Of a stretch of DNA of 64,000 bases, positions 52,573 to 64,000 are shown one piece after another. Each line of letters starts with the position of its first letter. Position 1 is the first letter of the stretch. The notes under the pieces are model-generated. The model searched no databases and was not told the origin of the DNA. It saw nothing but the letters and a program-made list of their open reading frames with translations. The stretch comes from Thysanoteuthis rhombus. Taxonomy: Eukaryota > Mollusca > Cephalopoda > Oegopsida > Thysanoteuthidae. The DNA is taken from positions 54,107,515-54,171,514 of the forward strand of contig OY735207.1 of assembly GCA_963457665.1 (NCBI GenBank). The letters are read 5' to 3'. The translations under genes and the position numbers were made by a program.

Positions 52573-53213
52573 AAAAACGTGCCCTTACAGACTAGCCGTC
52601 GGGAGAATTGCCAAAAATTGTGGGTGGAATTGAGAAACTCAAACCAACCATGAACAGTAACGCAATTGTAGGAACATCTTTTGCCGAATTTTCTCAGCCC
52701 ACACCATTGCGCTGAAAAAAGTAGGTCGATTGATAAAGTTGAGTTATCTTGAATAGAAAGCCAGGCAGGTTTATATCTGGAGCGAAGGACGGATGTATCT
52801 CCATCGGCAATTTGGTGGTTTGCATATCAAACATCAGCTGAACCAGGCACAACAGCATCACAGGAGGAGAGCAGCAGCATCTTTCTAGTCTTTGCAGCCG
52901 CTCAGGCGTCAGATTACAGACAGTTTATTTCAAAGTTTATCTCTAAAACCTGAAGCAAAGTGGGCTTTTAAAAAAAAAATCTCTTCTTCCATAAAAGTAA
53001 TACAACCTTTTTTTTATACCACTTCCTCCTCTGGTGATTTTTAAAAAAATCTTCTTTGCCAAGTGATTTTCAGATAACATTTTGGAGATGCGATCCTGAA
53101 GCTTAAGTGATGTGATTTTTTTTTCAAGTTTGGAATAGTTGCCAAATCTGCTTAGCATCGAGTTTGGAACTGACGAAGGCAAAAATGTGTTGGTCCATCA
53201 CTCCGAATTGAAG
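52573..53213. other. Intergenic, no gene recognised
   Basis: Mixed-composition sequence between two SINE copies; no motif or frame I can support. Confidence 0.4.
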
Positions 53214-53456
53214 AGTGGTAGGTGGCCTAACGATTAGCAAAATGGAATCGGTGAACAGAGTTCAAAGTAAACTAGGAGAGTCCTACGCCTCGCCCAGCAT
53301 GGTGAGAGACTTGCAATGGACAGAGTGGGGAGCGTCTCCCCAAAGTGTGTGATTAACAAGGCTCTGGTGAAGTTTCGACGGGTCTTGCAAGCCGGAAGTC
53401 GATTATTTTGAATTGCTCAAGTGAAATATAAAAATGGGCGGACGGAATAACGCACC
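53214..53456 (+). mobile_element. SINE family B, best-preserved copy
   Basis: Head GTGGTAGGTGGCCTAACGAT and TAGCAAAATGGAATCGGTG, then AGAGTTCAAAGT (B-box-like). Body with CTCGCCCAGCATGGTGAGAG, tail CAAGCCGGAAGTCGATTATT, GAATTGCTCAAGTGAAAT, ATGGGCGGACGGAATAACG. CpG-rich, so younger than the intronic copies. Confidence 0.68.
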
Positions 53457-54862
53457 ATTATTTCTACCTTCCCACGAAACCTCAGATACAAGTGAAAGAT
53501 GAAAGGAAAACAAAAACAAAAACAAAAATAAAAATAAAAAAACAACGCGAAATTAATTGCCAGATTTGTGAATTAACATCTTCCAACCCAAATTATGGTT
53601 TTAATGATCAGTCATTTTTTATTTTAAGGACCATTTTTTAAAAATTGTTATTCATTTATTTATTTATCGAATCACTGTAGTTCCACAAATGGCCCACCAG
53701 ACCAACCAGCCAAGTGGGGTACAGATTCTTCTCTCTTTGCTCTTCTTTGTGTGTGCGTGTGTGTGTGTGTGCGTGTGTGCCAGGCGATGGTATTATGAAC
53801 TGTGGATTTCATTCACGTACTACATATGCTCTACTAAGGACTTTGTTCTCAGACTAACTTTGAAAGAACAATCCATTGTAAACTATTGTCAAATGATCAA
53901 CATCAATTGCAAAATACCCAACTGAAAAATTAAGAATAAAAAATTCATAAGGTATTTTTGAAATCTCGTGTCCGAAAATAATGCGAGAATATTGTTCTTA
54001 TATTGTCGTTCATCTGATAAAAAAGTTGGAGAATTCTTTCGTTTTTTGTCCTTAAAACTTTTAACCGTTGTCGAAATCGACTACGGGTGCACAAAAGGGA
54101 ACAGCGTTGATTGCAACTGATCAAGCATTAAAACCGAGTAATTATTCTATCCAATACGTAGTGTTCAATATCATCTATATATATTACAATTTTTCTTCCT
54201 AATTTATATTATCTTCATATAATTAATCAGTTATTTTTGTATCAATATCTTATTTTCACTATCATGGTTACAGCGGATAATAGTGACTGGTGTAAATTCT
54301 ATTTTTCTCTCATTAATTCTCTTATTTCTTTTTATATGTGTGCCGTTTTCATGAGCGAGGAAGTGAAACTTCACCAATTCCAAACAGGACCAACTCCCCT
54401 ACCTTATGACGAAACGGCTTTCACTGTCCGTTGTTTTTTACAGATACTAAAATATTTTTGCCTTTTTGTGCATCCGTTGTTGGTTTCGACAATGGTTGAG
54501 AATTATGAAGACACTATGCAAAAAATACCAAAGTTGTATTCTTTTTGAGAAATGATCAAAAGCAGACGATAAGAAATCAACACACCGAGGATTATTCTCG
54601 TATCTTACAAAAATGATTGTAATGAAAATTTCGCAATCAAAGTCTTTTTCAACAAAAATGGCGGAACTATTTGCGATGATTGTGAACGCAATCAATATTT
54701 CATCGATTATTTTTCCTTTGGAAAATAAAAGGGATGTGAGGGATCTCTAACCTTTGGAGACTACCAGTTTACAAGAAGGGCAAATCTGAATTAACAAGGA
54801 GCCGGAGACCCTAAGACAGTGTGACGTTGAGGAGACACTAGTGTCATGCTGTATTGGCCTTG

Positions 54863-54865
<3 letters not shown>
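53457..54865. other. Intergenic, no gene recognised
   Basis: Contains a GT run (53748-53778). Overlapping frames of 82-103 codons at 54.24-54.70 kb on opposite strands have no recognisable domain. Confidence 0.45.

Positions 54866-54938
<73 letters not shown>
54866..54938. repeat. (GA)n microsatellite, 73 bp
   Basis: An uninterrupted AG/GA run of about 36 units. The Arg-Glu (plus) and Leu-Ser (minus) frames across it are artefacts. Confidence 0.97.
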
Positions 54939-54943
<5 letters not shown>

Positions 54944-55371
54944 TGCCTGGGGAACCACCTGTTTTTCCATCTGCCCGGGCTTAGAAACTGATGACAAGAC
55001 TTTCTATAGTCTCATAAAATTGATGGATACCACCACCATGGTTGAAGGAATGGAGACATTAAATTCCAACACAAGAATGATACCGTTCTCAAAAATGATG
55101 GCGTGTGGGAAAAGTTAGTGACCCGCACAAACATTCAACAGGTCATTTTGGATTTGTTTTCCCAAATAGCAAGTTCGGTTTGCAAAGGGATGACGGGACG
55201 AAAAGAAATTCTTCAATAGAACTGCCAGCGATAAAAAAAAAGTCCAATAATGTCAATTTTTAGGTCATTTTTTTAAAAGACGCTTGGGGCGATTCCGAAA
55301 AATTGTTTGGTAAAGTTAGGAGAGCAGAAAGAAAGCGGTCGGTAATTGAGAGATAGCGATCTTTTTCACTC

Positions 55372-55545
55372 CACAGAAATTGGTTTAAAGCCTTTCACTA
55401 TTTTTTCTCCCCCCCTCTCTCTCTCTCTCCCTCTCTCTTCCATAGAAACGGGTTTAAAGCATAAAACTATTTCTCTCTTCCTTTCTCCATTTCACATCTC
55501 TCTCCGTCTCTCTCTCTTTCTCTCTCTCTCTCTCATTATCTCTGC
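55372..55545. repeat. CT-rich tandem duplication
   Basis: Two units start CCACAGAAATTGGTTTAAAG (about 55371) and CCATAGAAACGGGTTTAAAG (about 55440), each followed by ACTATTT-TCTC and a CT microsatellite. Period about 69 bp. Confidence 0.75.
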
Positions 55546-57516
55546 ATACCAAGGGGAAGGGTGGCTGTCACTATAATTAAGCCCCAACACGTCAAACAGG
55601 TCGTGTGCAATCAGTACATACCAATTTTGAAGATGTAATGTGCGACGCTTCATTAATATTCTCCTCTGCGTCGACCTTTAGCAGCCGTGAAGCGAGAATA
55701 GAGTTTTAGGTGAATAAACAAAAACAAGAAGAAACAGAAAAAAAAACTTCAGTTATATCAGTTAATAAGTACGAATTCCTCAAACTATAAAGAGGGAATC
55801 GGACGATAAATGCCATCTTCAATTGGGTAAACAAAACAATAGTTTATCTCGCCGCTAATCATGAAAAAATTGATGCAAGATTGCTGCAGAGATAGACAGG
55901 GAATGTGAAATCGCAAAAGTTGATATTTCGAAACTGAATCTGACTATAATAATACACCATGTGTATTTATTTATTTGTCCCCTGTCCCACAAAGGGAAGC
56001 AACTCACGTGGTAAATTAGAATCTTATACCATGACGACGTAGTAAAAATGCTGAATTTAAAGAAAAATGAACATAGATTCAATAAGAACAAAAACAAACA
56101 AAAAATAATCCGTTTGTAGTGAATAAGCCCACTGCAATGCATGGCCGTGCAGAGCTGGCAGTAGGCCTAGACCAGATGGGAAAAGTAGACACTATTTCAA
56201 ATTGCTCATGAAGTATTTTTGTAATCAGTTCTAAATGCATTGGATCTATGCATGGGTTGGTTGTATACATGTAGTGTATATGATAACATAGATGCTTGTT
56301 TGAACGTTGGGTCAGCGACCTGTCGAGAATGCGAGTTGTTCTTAACGATTCGTTTAGAAGATGATCTTCTCGCAGAAATATTTGCAGAAACTGGATAGGC
56401 TGAGGTCACCATTGCAATTAAGAGTTATTTGTTTGGAGAGAAATTAAACGATTATTTGAATATAGAAATAATGTAATATTCGTAGTGTCTTTTGAATAGC
56501 AAACATGTATACACGTAGACACTGTTTCGATAATGCTTTAGTCAAATATAACAGTAGGATGCATGAAAGACAAATACGAACGAGACGAAAACGAAGAAAA
56601 TATACGAATTTAATAACATACAAAAGAGATGTTTATAAGAAGATGTATGTATGTTAGTTACAGAACAAGAATGATGTAACATATTTGAAGACAATGTTAA
56701 AAGTGATAGAGCTAATGTAAAAAACCGGTAAAAGTTGTTTACTGTTTCTAGCTGTTAGTGTTGGGTTGTTACAAATACTTCCCTCGCCAGACGAATCTCC
56801 GGTATCTGAAAATTTGGTGAAAAGTAGAAATTGCAGAAAAATGCAAGGTTTGAAAAGTTGTACACTATTTTTGAAAAATATTAGAGAATTTAATTCACAA
56901 AAAATGCAAAAATGACATGGCATTCGTTGATCAAAAGTGAAACATAGGAAAAGTGTTAGTAAAAGTCTGTGTATTTGTGGCGTAAAAACAATCTCTACTA
57001 TTCATGTGTGTGAATATGACAATTCCTGTATGTGTGTGTAGCAAACAGAATGCCAAGCGAAACATTGTTGCAGGCTACACACAACTGAGTAACGAATTTC
57101 AAACCTATGAAAATTGGCCATTTGATACAATTGTGCTGATGCTTGAGAAATTTGAATTTTTGAAATGTTTTCATAACAGTGAACATTTTGCATGAATAAT
57201 TGAATCGGTTCATTTTACATTCTCTGTTTCCGTTGAGAAAACTTGCTGATAATTTATTTTTTAATAAAAGGTCTGTCTCCATTCGAAGCAAAAATTGCCC
57301 AAGAGGTGTCCGGGTATTGGAGACTATTTTTTTTTTTTCACTAAAAAATGAGAACATTTGAAAAGGTTCTTTTACTGTGTTCTTTTAATCTTTTTGTACA
57401 GAATAAAACAACTGTAATTAATAATGTTATAGTCGTAGAGATTTTCATTGAATTAGATCCATTCATTCTTACAAGCAATATTTGGCACCCTTAACTTTAA
57501 GTCAATTGTTAGAAAA
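55546..57516. other. Intergenic, no gene recognised
   Basis: Includes the family N fragment at 55970-56165 (TTATACCATGACGACGTAGT, AAAAATGCTGAATTTAAAG). Other frames of up to 119 codons have no recognisable motifs. Confidence 0.45.
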
Positions 57517-57655
57517 CGTCAACAAAAACTGTCACCAAGAATGTCAACATGGGTTTCTTCAGTTTTCAAGTTGGTTTGGTTGGCTATCTATCATGCACAT
57601 CATTCCAATGGAGCTAGAGGGCTTAACGTTTAAATACTTACTCCTTATGTAGGGT
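57517..57655 (+). repeat. Family C, 5' part
   Basis: Contains GTCAACAAAAACTGTCACC, ATGTCAACATGGGTTTCTTC, AGTTTTCAAG and AGGGCTTAACGTTTAAATAC, colinear with the first third of 3507-3840 and with 41676-41770. The rest of the element is absent. Confidence 0.68.
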
Positions 57656-60600
57656 ATAATTAGTGACTAACTTTCTAGCCTATTTTGCATATCTGTTATC
57701 TATCACAAATCTTCGACTTGGCCGGCTGATTTTGTGTCAATCGTCTGTTTTGTTTATACAAGGTACAATTTTACTCCTTCAATTTTTTTGTTTTGTTATC
57801 TACCTCTTGCCTTTCTCGACATTAACAATGGGTGTTGTTTTTTTTTTTTAATTCCTACGAACTTGATTTAAAATACATATATATATCAACCATTCCCTCG
57901 CCCCATTGAGTCTGCTGTACAAATAATATGCATTAGGTGTCTGCTAGGTGTCTGGAGTGGGTCCCCTTAAAATCGTAAGCCCAGCTCAAATGCCCCCCCC
58001 CCCTGCACAGCCCTGCCGCAATGGAAATTTCTATTATCCATGTACATGAAATGCAATATCCATACATGCCGTCATTTTTTTTACTAGTTACGTTAAAACG
58101 ACATGAGAATCCAAGGGCAATTGTGACCTTTTACGTTTGCAAATGACCGCTGTCCCACATACAGAGTGGCAGGCGCTAATAGCGTATTTGAAGTCAAAGA
58201 AGCAGACGACTATATCCATTTTATCAATTTCAAAATTCAATGATAGGCCTGCAGCATCTACATCTATTGTTCCATTACAAGTAAGAATAAATTCTTTACC
58301 TGAACTAAAAATTACATTATCTACCCAAAATATTCTAACCCTTAACCCAGACCCTGAATATAAACCCCCGAAAGTTTTTTTTTAAATTCTTCCGAACCAT
58401 ATGAAATTACAAGATATCAGTAAACCACTTGAAAATGGAAACACAAACAAACTGAAAATGCTGTTCTAAGGAGTATAATTGTCTTCTTCTTTGGTATTAT
58501 ATTCGCCATCAGTGCGTGCTGATCTACAGCAGGAACAGAGGTCACTATGGAACGAGAAAGGTGACAATAGCCAATTCAAGTGTCAAAAAGAATTTGTAAA
58601 AAACTGCTTGGAATAAAAAGACACAAAAGCGAATAAAAAGAGGAAAAAATCACGCAAAGGTGTTTAAATAAATTAATTCAGTTCATGTGAAATTTTTAAA
58701 CACTACATTGAGTGAAGTATTTCTATTTAGAACTTAATTTCCATGACCTCGTAATAGAATGCTGTGATGACATAAGAGAATTTATTCTGATCACACAACG
58801 GTACAAGTTATGTCCTTATTTGTCTTAATGTTCCGTTTCAATTGTTGTATTGTGGAAATAAAGCTATCTGAGAACTTTGGATGCTCTGTATCTCAAATTT
58901 GTTGAAAAGCTTTTTTATATCATAGATGTTACAGATATTCACAAGAGTTTCAGAATAATATTCTGATTCAAGACGTCGGTCATCTATTGAAGATTTTTCG
59001 TATACAGCAAAGATCCCTTTGATCAAATACTCGACATTAGTAAAGTTTGATAAAATACAATATCACAGAATGAAGGAGAGCAGCCAATTATAGCCTCATC
59101 ACATGCCTGCTCTTGATACAGAAAATTACAAGACAAACTTTTGAGCTGTAACTTACAACGAAGGCACTCTTCAACAGAAATGGTAGAGAAAAAGTAAAGT
59201 AAGATGATCCTAAGTGAGATAAAAGATATCAATAAAAATGAACATTATATATAGAGATATGTACCGTGTATGAGTGTTTATAAGACGAATTGTGTACCAG
59301 GATATGTAGAAGACTACTGCTCACTGAATCTCACTCAAGCTCCATGATTGTTCATATCGAGTTTCGGTATACAGCCCTTAGTCATATTTTCAGCACATTG
59401 AACGTGATGTAATATTTTCATAGTTTTTTTTAAAAATTGAATTCCCATCTTATACATCGGCAAATATGGTAATCGCATAGTTAATATGACTCCTAGACCT
59501 GAGTCAAAAATGATCTAAAATCATTCAGAACGCTTTTTACAATCTACAGACAATATACAAGAGGAATAGAGAATAAAGATAACAGGTGCGAACAAGATCA
59601 CAACGGAAAGATAGGCAGGAATCCAATGGAGGGGGTATGGTTGCCCCCCTCGGCTCAGGCAAAACAAAATTAATCTTTCGAGAAATATCTCGGTAACAAA
59701 TTTCGTAAATACAAAAAACAACGTAATCATAAATCAACTTTAAAAACATTGATGTTTAAATTTCTACCTTTTGACGAATTTATTTCTAAAAAATATTTCT
59801 TCCATTTGAACTCCACCCACTCAAAATCCTGCATTCAACCCTGCAAAGAGGAATTCTTTTCACTCGATCTTTTCTTTCGTGTAATTCTCTAAATTCCGCT
59901 TCAGAGAATTCTGAGGAAACACAAAGAATGGTTTCTCACCCAGTAAACAGCTGAAAGAAATCATAAAAAACGACGGTTTTTAAAACTCTGGGAAAAATGA
60001 GAAAAAAAAGAAGACAGAAGAATGAAACCAGATTATCTGCACTTTTCAAAACCAAAAGAATCTCAAGCCCTGATGCAAAAATATTGCTTGCAATCAGCGA
60101 TCATGTCATTTAACCATCCTTATTACTAATGTTATAGGATGATGTATTGTAAAACATTATTCTAATTAAAATTAACTAGTTTTTCATCTTCATCTCAATT
60201 TTTAGTTGTTTTATACAACATTCAATTCGATGACCCGAATTGAGAGCTGTGTAAAAACAACGAAGCATTAAGATGAAGGTAAAAACCAATTCTATTAAAA
60301 GAATATACCATTTTAACATTGGGGAGAAGCAAAAATACTTGGACGTGGACCGTCTTCGTCGGACAAGCAAAGAAGTTGACGAAAATGTTTGAATAGGCAG
60401 GAATCTTCAGCTCTTGTGGAAAATTCAAGAACAGAATCGCTAGTTGGGGAAATAAACCTCATTATCTTTCTACTTTCATCTCAATTGTTTTATTGAAGGA
60501 CAGAACCCTAGGACAACCAGACTGAGAGGGATTGTTTGGAGGTCAGGGTTCAAGTTCAGCTAAAAGCTTAGAATTTGAAAACTGATTTTTCAGGCTGGCA

Positions 60601-61836
60601 AACCTTCTCCACTCAAAATATTGAGACAACACAATCTTCCTCCTCGGATTTAGCTTTTTGCCAATGTGATTTAGCCGCTGGAAAAATCAACAGAAGGAAT
60701 ACAATCCGATCATATAATTGCCAATTGAACCGAATGTTGAACTTGGGTCGGTTTTCACGAAGTGTAGTAGATTTGTACTTTTGATCGCAGATCAAGAAGC
60801 TTAATGTTCATATCGCTACGACTCGACTCAGAAAAGCCTGGCAACACATGAACATAATATATGAACAAAAATAGATAAAAAGATAGTCATGATTAAATCG
60901 ATATTCATTTCATTTAATCTATTCAAAATAAGGATAACTATGCCAAAACTTTTTATTCACAAAAAGGTGATTAAGAAAGTCGAATATTTGGAAATGAATA
61001 CTGAGGAACTTTTCGCAAATAGTTTTCGGTACTTTCAAATATCTCCTTTACCCTTCTTGGAAAGACATTTCTTTTTATTAAACTAACAAAAACTTCTCGC
61101 GTACCCATTCGTCAAACAATGTTTTCGATATACTAGATGCACAGTTAAATTTATGACAAAACAACAATTCAAAACAATTCATTTTAATACAAACTATCTA
61201 TTAGTAATTTTCTAATTCAATAATTACTTTTATCGTAACGTTCATTATCGAAAAAATATCAATATGTCATATATGTTTACAACCAAAAAACGAGGAAAAA
61301 ATTACATAAAAACATACACATTTTCCTCAAAAAATGTAAATGTGTGAAAATGGGATTTATTAATCATCTAAAGTTTCTCGTAATGAAACGAAAGGGTCAC
61401 CATTTTTTTTTTTATCTAATTGAAAAGGAAGTGACGTCAAATACTACGCCTCGATGATTAGCTACAAGATCTGACACGATATTAGGAAAGAGAACCATTT
61501 CTTTCGCTACGATTAATCGCCGACAGTCATGGCGTTTTTTGAGGTCGTAAGAACTTTCATGTCAACATTTGATCGCCGGTGTATTCATCGTCGATTTCAC
61601 TCAAAGATTCTGCGATCTGACGAAATACAATCAGCGACCGATCGTCAGTGGGACCCAAGCTAAGCTTCAGAGATAAGTTTCCAGTCATTCAGATTTAGAT
61701 TCAGTTGCGTTCGTATCGCACGACAAATGATGGAATTTGATTCGTCCCCATTTCTCAAATAATCAATGGAAACACAATTATTGTTTCTGGAGCAATTGTG
61801 TGTTTTTACGGTATCGGGGTTCTAGTCTGACACTCG
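57656..61836. other. Intergenic, no gene recognised
   Basis: The family N end fragment is at 58017-58082 (CATACATGCCGTCATTTTT). The rest is AT-rich with short unsupported frames on both strands. Confidence 0.45.
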
Positions 61837-62030
61837 AGAATAAAATAGATAAAATGATTATTTGGGACGAAGATTCAAAAATCTAATAATGATCTATCTT
61901 ATATAATGAATTTGTTTTTTCGTTTCTCTGCGCGTAACTTCCGCTATCATTCCTACTAAACGAATTCTTAATAATTGAAGAACATAAAAAAGTCGTAACA
62001 TTGATAAGGCGAAGGGTAGACACAGGGTGG
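61837..62030 (+). repeat. Duplicated block L, copy 1
   Basis: GAATAAAATAGATAAAATGA, TCTTATATAATGAATTTG, CGCGTAACTTCCGCTATC, CTAAACGAATTCTTAA, AATTGAAGAACATAAAAAAG, GCGAAGGGTAGACA. Colinear with 63055-63281 about 1.2 kb further on in the same orientation. Confidence 0.85.
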
Positions 62031-63054
62031 GCTCCAACTACACTGTTATCTACTCATAGTTGGGGTGAAAGGTGGATCAATGCCTTCCCAAAGGGCATTA
62101 ATGCGAAGTGAACGCCAACTGTCCCAGCCGGAGTTCGCTTATTTCATTCTCCACGACGCCAACCGTTAGAACCCCATCGCACCTCTTTTCAAATCATCCG
62201 AAAGAATTAAAAACCTATGAAGCAAGTGGTTTTGCCCAAAGAAAAATTGAATTCCCGATGATGAATAGAAAACAACAAAAAACAAATAAATACTCTCTTT
62301 CATGCATCTACGTATTCGATCATGTTTGTCAACACAATACCTCCAAAAGTTCTCGATGACTTTCAATGGCATTTTGTGGAATGGTGAGCCATAGGCTAAG
62401 GACGAATTAAGTGTTGAGGCGCATCCAGGATTTTTTTACACTTTCTTTCGCTGCACCCTAGCTATACACGAACTGATTTTGATTCAGTTTTTAGTGACAA
62501 TGGCATTGACAGAAGTATGAGCTCTCTGAATGCTTTCTAGCCGTTTCAAGTATTTTAAGATGGCGACGACTGCGCACAAAGGTTAGTAAGCGTTCAGGAG
62601 TCGAAGATAAGAATGAGACAATTACCGAACCTCACACACACACATGCAGACGTGAGCATACGTAACACAGATACATATACGCACATGCATACATACACAT
62701 ACTTACTCACGCATGATGCTAACCACTTTAAGAAGAATAAATCATTGTTCTTAAGACCAATCAAATTCGTTCAAATTTTTTTCTGCAGTTCAAAACTGCA
62801 CTGTTCAAGGTTCTGTAACAATTTAATGTGTTATTTGTTTTCAGCTTATACTTAGTTACGTTATTTTTACAGCAGCATCTTAATCGCAATACACTAAAAT
62901 CCGTACTAATCAAAACTTCAATATCCAAGGCATTGCTATAATTCTACACAAATCTCCAACGTCATTTCTTACTTTTCGTCAATGTGTTTGGCTTATTTAG
63001 ATTGAAATGTTATCAATCCGGAAAAAGAACCTCTGTAGCTATTACAACCCAACC
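62031..63054. other. Interval between the two L blocks
   Basis: Contains the inverted family O piece (62.30-62.36 kb) and a CA run at 62630-62643. No gene, gag/pol motif or primer-binding site recognised. Confidence 0.45.
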
Positions 63055-63281
63055 TAGAATAAAATAGATAAAATGATTATTTTGGCTGAAGATCTAAAAA
63101 TTTAATTATGACTTATCTTATATAACGAATTCGTTTCTTTGTTTCACTGCCCATAACTTCCGTTATCTTGCCAAAGAACGTTCTTACCAAACGAATTCTA
63201 AAGAATTGAAGAACATAAGTAAGTCGGAACACTGATATGATTGATCATGCACGGAAGGCAAAGGGTGGACAGAGACTCCGT
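63055..63281 (+). repeat. Duplicated block L, copy 2
   Basis: GAATAAAATAGATAAAATGA, TCTTATATAACGAATTCG, GCCCATAACTTCCGTTATC, CCAAACGAATTCTAAAG, AATTGAAGAACATAAGTAAG, GGCAAAGGGTGGACA. It has about 30 extra bases relative to copy 1 (around 63165 and 63240). Confidence 0.85.
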
Positions 63282-64000
63282 AACAGGTACATATCACTTT
63301 ATCAGTGAACCCGGATTATCTCCGATCATGAAGTAAAAAGAATAGAGTACGTATTTTAGCTGGTTATCAGGATTCTTTAACCTTTTACCTCTACACACAC
63401 ACACACATACACACAAGCACATAACACAGGTCTTTCTTGTCACGTTGCTCGAAATAACCATCTAATAAGTCCAACTTCTTTTCAGATCCAATTATCACTT
63501 AGAAGTTTGACACCAACCTTGCAGTTAACTGACTGAGCATTGATATAAATAGCATCTGGGAACCTTTCAAAAGACCATCTTTGAATACGATCGCATCAAA
63601 AGAAAAAGGTCACCAAGCCAGAATAAAGTAACTTGTAATTTGGTACCAAAACATGATACCAGAGTATAATGGATTTGGCGTGTCAAGAAGAACACAAGAA
63701 TGCGTTACACAGTCGTGAAGTGTGAAGTAGAATGCAGCCATGCATTCCAGGATTTTAAAAGTAATTAGAGTTTCACCCTTTTCTCGAATGCTGATTTGCT
63801 CGTAAGGTAGACGAATCAGACAGAAGGAGACAGAGAGCAAATAAAGGATACCAAAAGATGTCCGAAGGGTACATGACTTGAACGCTGTTAAAGAAATGAC
63901 TGCATAAACGAGGAAAATAGTACAACTATAACACACGCGAAGATCAGAACTCCCTCGTCTGACAAGAACGTTCTCACTTTTCTCAAAGCCCGACTCAGTT
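63282..64000. other. Right end, no gene recognised
   Basis: A CA microsatellite is at about 63393-63416. A 108-codon minus-strand frame at 63610-63936 is hydrophobic but shows no domain I know. Confidence 0.4.

Noticed and set aside
54846..55118. Open frames with Arg-Glu or Leu-Ser repeats
   Set aside because: Direct translation of the 73-bp GA microsatellite.
61837..63281. LTR retrotransposon
   Set aside because: Direct repeats exist, but no coding motif, primer-binding site or polypurine tract was found between them.

Overview
This window is nuclear DNA from an animal. It is AT-rich, gene-poor and intron-rich, with GT-AG introns, many short dispersed repeats and long microsatellites. The one recognisable gene encodes a STRIP/FAM40 protein, the striatin-interacting scaffold of the STRIPAK phosphatase-kinase complex. 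Invertebrates usually have one STRIP gene. The repeat content (tRNA-derived SINE-like repeats, mariner/SETMAR-type fragments, RTE/LINE tails, hAT-like MITEs) fits a lophotrochozoan, and my best guess is a cephalopod mollusc. The species cannot be read from the sequence alone.

Layout. From about 1.3 to 41.4 kb the plus strand carries 18 coding exons of STRIP1. The gene enters the window already in progress: its first coding exon or exons and promoter lie to the left. The exons sum to 2231 nt and stay in one frame from a split Glu codon to a TGA at 41367-41369, giving 743 residues. That is roughly the whole protein minus its poorly conserved N-terminus. The largest introns are 6.2 kb (9121-15328) and 12.5 kb (22461-34939). 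The 12.5 kb intron sits exactly where four conserved residues are missing from the direct splice, which suggests an unrecognised microexon or a real deletion. A 3' UTR with AATAAA signals follows, to about 41.6 kb.

The introns hold most of the readable repeats: a TIR-bounded element with an internal 75-bp tandem unit (two copies), near-perfect foldbacks at 10.3, 13.4, 14.1 and 14.6 kb, two mariner transposase relics, a LINE reverse-transcriptase tail, two SINE-like families, and an hAT-type MITE with an 8-bp target duplication.

From 41.6 to 64 kb I find no convincing gene. This flank has a 1.45-kb TIR-bounded DNA element (44.4-45.8 kb), a compound trinucleotide microsatellite on a LINE 3' end (47.4-47.6 kb), a purine-rich degenerate minisatellite (47.9-48.3 kb), a three-unit tandem array with tRNA-like segments (48.4-49.4 kb), SINEs, a decayed LINE endonuclease candidate (51.6 kb), a 73-bp GA tract, and a duplicated 200-bp block at 61.8 and 63.1 kb. 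No CRISPR, intact tRNA or rRNA gene, or viral gene was recognised. All exon calls rest on reading the translation and splice sites against remembered STRIP family sequence; no alignment was run.
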